Shown: positions 34,974 to 46,589 of the stretch, piece by piece
Numbering within the stretch: position 1 is the stretch's first letter
How the letters are laid out: each line of letters opens with the position of its first letter
DNA from: Lactifluus volemus
Taxonomy: Eukaryota; Basidiomycota; Agaricomycetes; Russulales; Russulaceae
Reading direction: 5' to 3'
DNA length: 64,000 bases
NCBI GenBank assembly: GCA_022376515.1
Contig: WTXI01000001.1
Coordinates: 2,170,001-2,234,000 of the forward strand
Notes under the pieces: model-generated
The model's database searches: none
Told to the model about the DNA's origin: nothing
Seen by the model: the letters and a program-made list of their open reading frames with translations, nothing else
Position numbers and translations under genes: made by a program

Positions 34974-36509
34974 ATGTCCTCTAGAGAACCTATGTGGTAC
35001 TGCCACGAGGTAAAGCTTGCTCTTCATTCAGTCCCTTCTTCCACTTATCTTTCCTCCAATTCAAGTGTCGTTCAGAGATGAGACCATTAATGGTACGTAA
35101 CGCTTCTCTTCACCCAGAAACGCACCAAAATAACATTATTGTCCAGGTCCCTGATCCCCATTGTGCATCATGTAACAGCACCTTTGTGGAGAAAGTAACT
35201 AACCTGGTCGCCTTGCCCTACCATCTGATTGACCCTCCTTTTCGTAGATCGAAAGCGAACAAGATGATCCGCGTGGCTTCCAGGCCGCAGCCCCTCCGTT
35301 AGATGATGGTATTGGCCCTGGTTTGGATAATTTCTTTTGTACGCCCAATTCTACTCATGGCTTTTGCTGGCTATTGAGTCCACCTAACAGTGGGTCTATC
35401 ACAACATGTGAACGACTCTCGACCTCAACGTCGAAACGCTAATGGTTCCCCCTTCCCCGAGCATGCAAGCACTGTAAGTATCTACTCCCCTAACCCACTC
35501 AATCCTGATGTCTTGCTCAGGGCGGAACTGGATTCCGATTAGAGATCAATCGAGGCCCGGGTGTTTCCCGGACAATATATATGGGCGGTCCGCCATCGCT
35601 TGGTGCAACTCGTCGAGGGTATGTGATGATTTGAAAGTCACGTCTGCCCAGCCTTCTCAATATAGGTCACAGTATGCCAGGCGACGAGCGACGTGTGATT
35701 GGGGGCTCGCTAATGGCCCAGTACCTGCTCGCCATGCTCTCACAGCGTACGGGCAGGGAAGGTCCTGGAGGTCCTGGAGGTGGCTTCAACCTCTCGGGTG
35801 GGCCTGATGATGGAAGATGGGGGGATTATGTCTTCAATCAGGAAGGTAGGCAATCTGCATGGCTGTTATGAGGGATGAACTGATATGCCATAGCGCTGGA
35901 CCAAATCATTACCCAGATCATGGAGCAGGGAAATTCTTCCCGCCCAGTCCCAGCTACAGAAGGTGACATGGAGAAACTCGAGAGGGAGGTATTAGAGGAA
36001 GGATGTGAGTCGACGTCTAGATACTTTTTTGCTGAGGTCCTGAACCTCTTCAGCTGCGGTGTTGGAGCAAGATTGTGCTGTGTGCAAAGATCAGTTCTCT
36101 TTGAACACAGAGGACCCAAACGATCAAGTGATCGTGACTCTTCCTTGTAAACACCCATTCCATGAAGGTTGCATAATGCCCTGGCTCAAGTCCAGCGGTA
36201 CTTGCCCAGTCTGCCGGTGAGTGTCAGGACCCGGAACACCGCTTTTCTAACTTACACTCCCTTAGGTTCCAACTAGTACCACAGCCTGAACATCACCCGC
36301 CTGACGGCGTAGCCAGTGGGTCCGGAAGTCCTCCCACCGTCAACCGGGCGACGCGACCGGACGCACCACATGCGGGAGGAATGTTTGGGCAATTATTTAA
36401 TATCATGGGTGGCAGTGGCGGCAGTAGTAACAGCTCCAGGCCAAGTCGAAATGCTCGTACCCGCAACGAATGGGGCCACGACGACGTTCCTGGAGGATGG
36501 TATGAATAG
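34974..36509 (+). CDS. RING-H2 E3 ubiquitin ligase, RNF115/RNF126 type
   Basis: The N-terminus makes a small zinc ribbon, MWYCHECRSEMRPLM then VPDPHCASCNSTFVEKIESE (C-x2-C...C-x2-C), as in the ubiquitin-binding finger of RNF115/126. A low-complexity middle with Gly/Pro repeats (GPGGPGGGFNLSGGPDDGRW) follows. The RING-H2 domain is CAVCKDQFSLN...VTLPCKHPFHEGCIMPWLKS, then CPVC, with all eight ligands in C-x2-C...C-x-H-x2-H-x2-C-x10-C-x2-C order. It ends HDDVPGGWYE at 36509. I joined ten exons in frame. The second is only 27 nt (35066-35092) and supplies the second Cys of the zinc ribbon. The protein should transfer ubiquitin from an E2 to unknown substrates, probably in the cytosol. Confidence 0.9.
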
Positions 36510-36856
36510 TTCCGCAGTTTTGTTTGGTGCATTTATGTGCTCTATCATGCCCCGATGAGGCGTAGAGATTCTAGTTGGCTGAGGTGTCGTAGTCGTCGTT
36601 GACCAGAACGACAAGCATGTATCTATCTATTACGGATGTTCCTGCGTCCCTGTATAGACGGTTGGTAATGGAGGAACTGCATGTATTTACATTGACGTCT
36701 GTCCCTGATCCATGAGAGATCAGACCCGGAAAGTGTGCTTCACTGGGACCTTTCAAGATGTCATACGACGCGAGTTACATACACGATTGATATGGCCTAC
36801 GCCTAAGGTACCTTCCAGATATCCGCTGGGCAAGAAAAGCAGTCCATTGCTTCCTA
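36510..36856. other. Convergent intergenic region
   Basis: The RING gene and the protease gene end towards each other here. No gene seen; it holds both 3' UTRs. Confidence 0.5.
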
Positions 36857-38436
36857 TTAATTACTGGTTGCCGTAGTGAATGCCGTAGTGGCGAGGCCGA
36901 CGCGCTGCTGGGTAGTGTCGAAGACCGAGTAGAAACGTTCGAGGAATGTGTAACCGTTTATAAAGTCGAGACCCTGTCCTGTGGGTGAGCCAATGTCATT
37001 GACGACGAGGTAGATGTGGTCCCGCGTGCCACCGATAAACTCGTTGAGCGCGCGAGGCCAAATCTGCGCGTTTGGGGTGAGCTCGAACGTCCTGCCGCCG
37101 GTCGTGAAGAAGAGCGACTTGAGATTGGAATACTGCGCCGGGGTGATGCGGAGGAAACCGTTGGTGGAGTCTCGGACGGCGCCAGTAGCGGCGAGGTAGC
37201 GGTGGTATGCGTCTGTGCGAGCACCATTAGCTATCTCTGTGACACATATATGCAGAGCCGTTTGCCGATCACTTACCAGTCGCGATGAGGGTGAGAGTGG
37301 TTCCAGTGTCGACAATGCCGGTAGTCTTTGTGAGAATGGGGGTCGAGGTACCGTATCGGATGGACTGGTCGATACCCCAGGATTGGTCGGAAGGGCTAGT
37401 TGCTGTAAGGGGACTGTCCAGTCGCGGGTGAGCACCGTAATTTCGGAAGTCGAGTTGCCGCGCACGCTTACATGTACGTGATGTCCCCTGTATACTTACT
37501 GTGGTCGGTACCACCAAACATCAACTCGCCATTCTTGACTGATGACGCAGTTGTAGGCTCGAAGGACACTGAGACAATATTGGACGCGATGGTTCCTTGG
37601 CTGAAGAGATTATCCGTGATCGTTGGTATAGTGCTATTCACGGCTGGCGACAGCGTCCCAATGGTCAGGTCGACAGGACCAATACTACAGAAACGGCGTC
37701 AGCGCAAATTTGTCTGGGAGGATGTGCATGCCAACCCTAGAACGCCGTCGAAGCCGTCAAGCCAAATGATTCTGACGCGACACCTATAGACTGGCGGGGA
37801 ATAACAAGACCAGGGGCAATCGTCACGGTATCTATGAATTCGGTGCCTGGTAGTGTAAATAAAGCGAAGCCAGAAATGAGAGTAGAAAATCCACCATTGA
37901 ATGTCCCATGGTCGTATGCCATAAACTAACAAAAAGGTAGGCAGTGAGAGCAGTTGACGCTGCACCATAGATGAGGGGGGGAAACCTTACTACATCATTA
38001 GATGTCTGCGTACTAGATTTAGTCTTAACGTAGGCCTTCGCAGCTCCCACCCAGGTGTTCGAACTTCCCGTGTCAATGAGGAGGGCGTCTAAAAGTAGAC
38101 ATGAGATTCCATGCGAAGCTCGTACCGACGTGACTTACAATAGGTCGGAGGGTTACCGACGCCGACATTCGCTTCGTATGTTACGCCAGCATTAGTCACG
38201 CCGACTCTGACGATTGTGCTATGACCCAGGGTGCCACTCTCTTTTGCTTGATAGACGTCAGCTAGATTCTTGGCGCGAGCTCGGTCCTTCTGAACAAGGT
38301 CATTGAAGCCAGTGGCGTTGATGCGCCGAGCAAAAGGCAACGAAACTGGACCTTGGCGAATAACGACGGGATTCGCCGCTATACCGACAGCTGACAAGAG
38401 AAACCCCAAAAAAGTGAGTGAGGCGGTCGGGAGCAT
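36857..38436 (-). CDS. Secreted aspartic protease, A1 family (polyporopepsin-like)
   Basis: The protein begins with a signal peptide (MLPTASLTFLGFLLSAVGIA) and a short propeptide. The mature part carries both catalytic Asp motifs: ALLIDTGSSNTWVGAAKAYV and, later, TTGIVDTGTTLTLIA. The flap region reads YDHGTFNGTEFIDTVTIAPG after splicing two introns, with Tyr in place. The C-terminal lobe contains RTFELTPNAQIWPRALNEFI and GQGLDFINGYTFLERFYSVF and ends TTAFTTATSN at 36857. All joins checked preserve frame. Such enzymes are secreted acid proteases. Cysteines are few, as in polyporopepsins. Confidence 0.9.
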
Positions 38437-40146
38437 GACTGCAAGCAGGGGGGGTTGGTTTGAGGTCGCTGGGACATCAAGATACTAGTTCTCCAAACTT
38501 ATGGTCTCGGGGTATGATTTTGAGCCTGGTGGGTGGGAATAATGCAAACAACTCTCGTAAATTGTACCCACTCAATGGGACTGTGCATTCATCGTTCGCG
38601 CTTGCATAGCAGTCCTTGACATATTCGTGATCTGGCGAAGCGTGTTGGCCAGAAGAGAAGCAACAAGCTGTTCTGTTCGTGAGATAGCATCTTATCCGTA
38701 TACTTGGCATCAGACGAAAAACATGTAGCTCATTCGCGTGAGTAAGCTGATTGTGGAGGATAACAGAGAAAGTCGGACTCATATTGTCATTCATCGCCAA
38801 AGGTGAATGGCTCCAAGGACACGACAAAAAAGCTCAGCTCAAGGAAGCGCTCAGGCTGGACCGTCTCTGAGTCAGCTGTAAGCTTTTGAGCCATAGTATG
38901 CGATTGTGCTGAGTCAGCCCCGATACCATAGGCGACGAGAAGAAAATCACCCAGAATCGAACGAGTTCCGCACCAACGCCGAACTGAAGGCTTTCTAAGA
39001 TAGGGCCAATAGTCTGAAGACGAAAGCGAAAGTGAGGCTCAACCGTCAGGTCATCACCGGACCGGTTGGACCGTTCCTATCTCCGTCATAAACAAGTTTC
39101 CGGTGGCCGCGGACGTCGATGTATGGACATCGTGTTTCGTTTCGTTTCCCTCGTAACAATCTACCATATATCTTCTTCTTCCTGTATTGGTCACGTACAT
39201 AGTACACATTTCTGTATTCAAGATTCTTTAAAAAGTAAATTTTCAAACTGTAGCATCAGTTCTGCTCAATCTTTTTTTTTAGAATCTGCATGGATATAAC
39301 GCAACATCATGATGTTTACATGGCAAGTGAAACAAGGTCGTTGGATCGTCGCTTTCCTTCCCGTACCTTAGCCTTTGCTTCCAAAGGCTGAGGTTAATAC
39401 CCTTACCTTTTAGCCTAGTTATATAGTATTTACTGATCTGCAGGTAGTCCTTCTGCAGTGTGCTCGGTACACAAGTGCTTTTTGTTATCAACAGTCACGA
39501 CGGGTGTGAGTATGTAGCATCCATGGTCCCAGCGTTTTCAGGGAGGGTCTTCGTAACAGAAAATGATTACGAGGAAGATCGAAAGCTGAATACAAATAAG
39601 ACCTGATTAAATGCAACGCTGACGCTGACACCTCCGAGTCACGCGTGCTACATCTCAAAGATCTCAACCATTGTATGTTCAGAATGGCCACGACGTCATA
39701 TGTCCAAACAGCTGCCGTGTCAACGCGATCATATTGCTAGAGAGTGCTGCTCCTTTCTAGGGCCCTAGGGGAGCAATAATCGCGCAGAATAGCACGAATC
39801 AGGCCCACCAGCGTTCCTGGGCCAACACCAAAGCTTGATAAGAGGAAGAATCACAAGGTTGGTTGTAAAATCATATTGGGTGATGATGGCCCGGATAGGC
39901 TTTCGAGCCCGTGAATGTGAACGAAAGTCTTCGTAGTTCCAGGCTTCGCATGAGCAACTTTGGCCCTCATGCTCAGCTCAGGCCTCCCGATTGTAAAGTA
40001 GCCTATTAAACTTCACACGAAATGAAGGGCACACGTATGTACCTTCTGATAAGCAAGAGAAGATCGATTTACTACATACATGGCATTGCACTGCTACACG
40101 CTTGGCTGCTTGTTGAGATATTGCGATCAGGCTTCACATTACTAGG
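38437..40146. other. Intergenic region
   Basis: About 1.7 kb upstream of the protease gene and downstream of the oxidase gene. Open frames are short and unsupported. A T run of nine lies near 39272. Confidence 0.4.
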
Positions 40147-41624
40147 CTACATGGCCAGATTATCCTTCAATAGCCTTACAGCCTCTTCCGCAGCACCCCA
40201 AGATTGCTGGTACCCAGCGCCACTGATGGAGATCAAACCAAGTACAAGGTAGTCAAGAACGCATTCACTCACGCGAATCCATACGCATGGACAACTAAAG
40301 TTGTTTTTGTGCTTGTTGGCACGCAGGCCTGAGGGACAAGGGGATCCTTGCTTGGCACGTCGTAAAATTGTACTTCAACCCGGGGTCCCCCTTCCCGCGC
40401 AGGTCTTAGTCCTACATTATGACTATGAATCCGCGTAGTGTGCTCAGCCAACGCAGGGGAAAACTCCTTCGCCCGAGCCAGGATATCGCGAGCAGTTGGG
40501 ATGCTGAGTGACGTGTCCCAGTTGTTGGCTTGAAATGTGCCTCCAACTAAAACCATACCAGGTGTTGACGCTCTCGGTATCAAGTAGGTTGCCTTGGGGG
40601 GTTTGGTAGTATCTGGGGTCGCTCATTAATAGTTCGAGTAATGTGGGATGCCAAAATTGCTTACCTTCCCAAAAAACGGATAAGCCTTCATTGACGTTTG
40701 GCGCATGGACAAGTACGACTTGACCTCGTATGGGATATACTTTCGTATCCTCCACACCGAGAAGGGAACGTGCGCCTGGAACGACCTGCATGAGATCATC
40801 GTCTCAGACCTGCTTTGAAGGCTCACCAAGTCCAGTTGCATTGACTACCGCGCCGCCTTCTCCTGCAAATTCACATGCCTCGTCCAAACTGATGACCCGG
40901 CGTCTTACAAAATTGACACCTCTGCTCTCCAGTTCGGATTTCAGCCACGGGAGGTAAGCTTCGGGGTTCACTGAGTAAGTATCAAACTGCACCCCACTTC
41001 TCGCCTTGGCTGGTAGGGAGTGATCATCGGGCAGGACATGGAACTGACGCAAGTCAAGTTGGGCAGTCGTAAATATTAGTCAAACTTACGTCGCGAACGA
41101 TGTCTCTCCACCAAGATACTTTCGCTTCTATGTCTTCTGCTCCAAAACTTGAATATATCCGGTATGGAAGTTTCTATGGGAAACGTCATTCCTCAGGAGA
41201 AAGCAGATCGATATGCAAAGTCCCACACCTTGACTAACCCAGTGGGTATCATGCCCCAAAACTTATCGCTGGAAAGCCGGATCTGGGAGTCTGAAGCGCT
41301 TCGACACCATTTTCGACTTACAATGTGTGTTTTTCCCAGCGGTAGAGGCGATCATTTCCTTGAAATGGTGACCAATTTGCACCCTGGAGATTAAGGGCTT
41401 AGTGCCGTCCAAGATGCGTCTGGGATATGACAAAAATGTCTCACAGCCCAGGGACTAGCAAACGCTTGGCTACTAAGATCTTCAGGCATATCTCGCGCCA
41501 GGATGGTGACCTTGAAGAGGTTAGATCCTTCGCCTGCGGTCAGGGTATGCGCAATGGTGAGTCCAATGACGCCTGCCCCAAGTATGACAACGTGGGTTTG
41601 CAATGTAGGAGCCGGCATGTCCAA
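40147..41624 (-). CDS. D-amino-acid oxidase
   Basis: This is a flavoenzyme that oxidises D-amino acids to keto acids, ammonia and peroxide. The FAD-binding N-terminus shows [18 protein letters not shown] (GxGxxG). Then come [18 protein letters not shown] after splicing, then [26 protein letters not shown], and [20 protein letters not shown] carrying the substrate-pocket Tyr and Arg. The end is [20 protein letters not shown], then LLKDNLAM and TAG at 40147-40149. Introns interrupt after SPWA, after the FAD fold, after VFWEGK and after HAYGFA. The C-terminus LAM is not a recognisable peroxisomal PTS1 tripeptide, unlike many fungal homologues. Start at 41624 or at the next ATG two codons on. Confidence 0.88.
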
Positions 41625-43034
41625 CCTGCCAGTGGATGAGAGAATAGGATTGGGATTGAGCCGTTCAAATCGCGCAGCCTAATTTTAAGGGAATCGGATC
41701 TTACCCACCCGAATTAGCAGTATCCAGATAATCTCGCTTCATCCAATGTGCCTGAAATCTGCTTATCCATTTCCATACAGTACCAGTGCAGACCTCACTA
41801 AAGTACTACTAAGAGCGATGTTAGACTTCCGCGATCGTCGGGCTCATCAAATTAACTGGCTTGGGGCGTTCTGCCTATTTTTTGGCCGTCCCACTAACGC
41901 AGAACGGTAGATTCATGAACTTGTGATGATGCCGGCCAAGAACTGAAATTACACTGAAAATGAACGGCGATAAAAAAACAAACACGGGATTATGTAACCT
42001 TTGAACTGACTGCGGCCACAGAGGGAAAAATACGTCAAGTGGTACAGACATGACATTCTGGGAGGCCACAGACCTAACACGTATTGAAGTCATCATCCTT
42101 TAAACCAGGACGCCAATTGGTACGCCGTACCTCTTCAAGTCATCAGGGTCGAACGACAAGTCAGAGGTAGTACTGTAGTATCCATGCTTGTGCCCGTTTC
42201 TTCCTTTCCGCCAGTTATGTTCATGACTCCTTTTGCGACGTGTTCAAAATTGCGTTGGTTTGTCGGTCCAATCTTCCTCGTGGCCACCGGACAAGCGATA
42301 ACCCAACCCCCGGCTCCGGCCTCTCAATGGGGTCGAAAACTTTGTCCTCATGTATCGCACCTGTCGGTTCGAGTGGAACCCAAGAGACTCGTGGCAGGCA
42401 TAGTAATAAGACCATTGTATGCTATCTTTCAATAGGCACGATGTCCGACTGAATACCAGCATTTCGGTGACCACCTTGCACCTGCTGCTATGACATTTTG
42501 GGCTATTCCTATTGCGACAGCGAATAGGCAGGGCTCTTGATTCCAGAAACTATCAATAGATGTGCTATCCACAACGTCGCGAGGTGGCCCTGGTGGATGA
42601 CTTCTCTTCCTGCAGCTAAATCTTTCAGATGAAGCCAAACGCCGTCGCTGACAATCACGATCACACCTTGCTCGGGCTTCTATTGCCGCGTGTCAATGAC
42701 TCGGAGATCACCCCGCGTTTCCTTTCACAGTTTGAAGAAAAGGAAAGTGATCGTGCAGCCCATTCCCTGCGCGCTATTGAGGCCCACTTGCCCTTCTCGG
42801 TGGAACCCACTTTGCAGGTCCTACCCTGCTTATTCCTCACTCATGCATAGCCCGCGTGAGGCCGATCATCTTTACCTTTTCCACCCTTTCCGCCGATCAT
42901 TTCGCTTTTCTCTCACTGACACCCGGGTGGAGCCAAGCCCCTGCCACAGTTTCGGATCATCTTGTCTGACGAGGTTGCCAGTCCGCTCTCACCTAGGGGC
43001 TCCTCCTATCCCCACAGGTTGATTTCTGGCCACT
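41625..43034. other. Intergenic region
   Basis: About 1.4 kb with no supported gene. Several overlapping frames of 60-110 codons exist on both strands, with no recognisable motif. Confidence 0.4.
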
Positions 43035-44619
43035 ATGTCGAGACCACCTTCTACCAATGGCCCTCGTAAGCTGATCATAATGTTTGATGGGATAGAGTTT
43101 GATATGAAGAAGGTGTGTTTGTTACCCCCTTACAGGCACAGTGAGTGTTTCTAATCCATTTAACAGCTGTCAAATCTTCATAAATTGTGTGGGCTTTTCA
43201 ACAATGGTTCAAAGTCTCAAGTAGTTTACTTTCAAGTGAGAACCTTTTTCCCATTCCAACTTGTCTTCATATCTTCATACTTTCAAAGCCAGGATATCAT
43301 TTCCCTAATCTCCATCCACTTGACCCATACTATACAACTGTCATAAAGAAACTGGACAAGCACCTTGATTGGTACCTCTCTGTGCACCTCCATGATGCAT
43401 ACAAATGGCTCATGCAGGAATACTGCATTGGGGACAAAATCTTGTTATTTGGTACTCTTCCTTTCAATACATGTTGCAAGTGATTTATATGTTAGCAGGC
43501 ATTGCTCGTGGTGCCTATCTTGCACGAGCTCTTGCAGGAATGCTATCAAGGTGAGTTGTTCACTACCCCCAGATCCTGATGCCATTGAACCTAATGCATG
43601 CAGGTTGGCCTACTGAGAGAACGACATATGGATTACTTTCCTGTTCTATGTGGAGTCTACAAGTCTGAGAATCATTTGCACAGTGCAGCTGTGATTAAGG
43701 CAAGCTTCTGCTTTGAAGTGACTGTTGAATTTTTAGGTGTATGGCAAGTACCTACCTTCTGAGGATAAAATGGAGTGACATTGATAAGTTCTGGTCTGGT
43801 TTATGTACAGGGAGACAGTCCCAAGCATTGGGTATAATTTGCACCAACCTTTGCCCTTTGCAAATGGTCATCAAACTATTCATGTATTTAGGCAAGCACT
43901 ATCTCTTGATGAGGCAAGCAAATTCAAATAACCTCTTGCTGACATTCAATTTGACCTTTTCTTGGTAGTGTCAGATTGGCCCCCCAATCTTTTACCAAAA
44001 TGAAGTTAAAAGATCAATTCAGGAACAAGCTATTCCAGACTCATGGCCAGGGTCAGGTAACACACCTAAAACTGATATAAAAGAGGTGTGGTTCATTGGC
44101 TCCCATTCTGGTGTGTGACACAATTGTGGACTTGTGGTTCTTCCACATATGTAAGCTGATGATAATAGATGTCAGTGGAGGGTCAGAGTCATGCAGATCT
44201 GATGGTGGTTATGCCATTTCAAACATATCACTAAGATGGATGATCCGGGAGATTGTGGCAGCAGGTCATCATGACTTGTTCCGAGATGACAATCGTTCAC
44301 AGGAGTTCTATCCAAGGATCACTGTCCCAGCACCATCACTGCTCACACAGCAAAGTCACCCAATGACTGGGGTGCAAGGGGAACCCTCAGACCCCTTAGA
44401 TATTGATGACTTCAATGAAGGCATGGAGAAGTGAGTTCCAGACTTGAAGGTGAATTTCAAGTGTTGATGATGACACATGACAGCACCAATTCTGGTTGTG
44501 GACGAGTTGTGCCACCCAAACCTTTGTTCCACAACAGTGTTCAAAGGTACATGGCTCTGAACCCACAGTATAAACCCAAAGCAGTATATGTGCCTGGCAC
44601 AGAAAAGTATGTCCCTTGA
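43035..44619 (+). pseudogene. DUF2235 (Tle1-like lipase domain) pseudogene, CpG-depleted
   Basis: The order of motifs matches a whole DUF2235 protein: MSRPPSTNGPRKLIIMFDG, then KKLDKHLDWYLSVHLHDAYK and GDKILLFG. Next come GIARGAYLARALAGML (normally G-F-S-R-G-A-Y with the nucleophile Ser), VGLLRERHMDYFPVLCG and FRQALSL-like words. It continues TDIKEVWFIGSHSGV, IDVSGGSESC, ISLRWMIREI, and a C-terminal block VVPPKPLFHNSVQRYMALNP ending at 44619. Between them are stops and frame changes that introns do not explain, for example at 43960-44090. I found no CG dinucleotide between 43624 and 44245, unlike the flanks. This indicates decay by methylation-type C-to-T change, and the gene is judged non-functional. 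Confidence 0.75.
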
Positions 44620-44999
44620 GCACTTGAGGGTCATCATTGGGTGTGGTATGGTAGTACAAATGTCATGTGCAATGTCATCAGATTATGAGATGGTTCTTTC
44701 ATTGGCACAGATGACAAATGAAAAATGAGCTGCGAGAAAAACTGTTGTCGGTCATCCTCATCCTGTGTACAATTTGTACTAGTTCCAATGTCCGGATACC
44801 AGCTCAGTCTGTCAAAGAACACTTTGTGCCCTTGCAATCACACTTTCACAATAGTCATCCTTGTCATCTATCGGGTACGAAGGAGCAAGAAAATCCTAGG
44901 CCACCACCTTGTCAGTGTCCTTCTGGAACAGGCATAATATTATGCAGGGACAAGTTAGCATGCAAGTCAATAAATCGAGACTAAAAGGACATTAGCGTG

Positions 45000-45511
45000 A
45001 AGATAACGACAAGATCTCGGAAGACATGTCATATGAGCTGCTTTACGTCTCGGTTCCTCCTTCATACGTTCAGTCTCCATCTGATAATCCTGCGCAGCTT
45101 GGAGAGCATCTTGCTCTGCCTGCAACGCAGCCTGCATATCTTGCATGAATTCCGATTAGGCCATCTCAGAGCAGAGAAGGACGCTGCTGTAACTGAACAG
45201 CGAGTGGCACGTACTGACCCTTCTGCTGAAATTGGGGTCTACGAAAGCAAGCGGCGGTCCTCTGCAGACCACTCAGACCACTCGACGGATGGGCTAGATT
45301 CAGACTCTGACCGTGAGATGTCTCTGGTGGTTACGCGCGTCGCGGTACGAGCACGGGATGTCCTCATGCTCCTCGAGAGCGACTCGGGCCCCGCGCCTAT
45401 GATGACGATGTCCCATAACGCTTTGACCACGGCCTCGACCTTCTCCCCCTCCCCTTTCCCTTCTTCTGGTACAGAGTTCGTTTGTTTTTTGATCCAAGAG
45501 GTTAGAGACAT
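45000..45511 (-). CDS. Possible small gene with acidic/coiled-coil segments, unknown
   Basis: A minus-strand frame begins MSLTSWIKKQTNSVPEEGKG at 45511 and is Ser/Glu-rich. A possible second exon to its left encodes MQAALQAEQDALQAAQDYQM, which looks like a coiled coil. I do not recognise it and could not fix the intron, so both start and end are tentative. It may be a remnant. Confidence 0.3.
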
Positions 45512-46589
45512 GGTGTACTGCAGCCGTTCAAGATGATGCCCGCCTACACGGCGATCGCAACGGCGGTGGCAGGATTATCATCGGTGCCGCATATCCTGAA
45601 GGGGTGCTGCAGATTCACTGCTCTGCTCGCTAGAGAGCTCGAGGATGTCTTGATTCTTCTCAGAGAACGACATCAACGGAAGTGGCACATCCGGGTGTTG
45701 AGGTGGCAGTAGCAGCAGGGAGGGGGGGTCCGAGGTTCATCCACTTCAGGCTGTCAGTCTCACTGTCAGAAATATTGGCGGTGGCACTCACTCTCGCGTG
45801 AACTTCCTTGCGCTGATTCATCGACTCGGATGCCGCCTTGCTTCCCAGCGATTGGGCGGTGAGAGTCCGTGGAACAAATTTCGACGCGACGCTTTTGGTT
45901 GGACGACAAACACATAGCCCCTGTCGCTAGCGAATGGCTCCCCTCAATGGTGAGGAACGAATGAGGGAAATGGGAAGGGCGCTAGTTGGAACGATCCAAG
46001 TGGGCAAAAACGTGAAAAGGGTAAGTGGAGGCTGTGGAGCGGCGTCATCTCCAAACCCCGACTATTTACCAATTAAGATTCAGAGACTAAAAACTAGTAG
46101 GGCTGCCAGACAAACCGGTAATAGACGATACCGCAATCTTGGTGCTGATGGATTCGATAAACTTTGGAGAATTAGGAGCATTAATGAGTGCCACATCCGC
46201 CTACAGCAGCTCATGTACTTCAAGTTCTCATGTACCTGCTCCACGGCCATGGGAGCTCATTCGAATCGGCAACAATATCACATTACCCTTGGCGGCGCAC
46301 AATCTTTTATGCTAGAGGTGTCTTCTATTCTACGGCCACGTGCGGTGGGAGTCTACACGACGATGACACCGCTCGCAGCTGCGGCTACTACAGTATACGA
46401 TGACGAATTGTCACAGACATGAAACCTCTTATCGTACACCTGGCAATAAAATGAAAAATAACCTCTATAGTCGGCCATGATGCATGGCTTCGCTAATCAG
46501 CAGTTCTGACGAACGTGTTGCATCCAATTCGATATCCATGTACGCCCCAGGGACTAACTCCCTGCTCCCTACGTGGCCCACAACGGCTA
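45512..46589. other. Intergenic region
   Basis: A plus-strand frame of 162 codons (45934-46422) is present but has no recognisable feature and overlaps another frame of similar quality. No gene is called. Confidence 0.35.

Noticed and set aside
45934..46422. 162-codon plus-strand open frame
   Set aside because: No motif, no splice pattern, and an overlapping frame of similar quality. Judged a chance frame.
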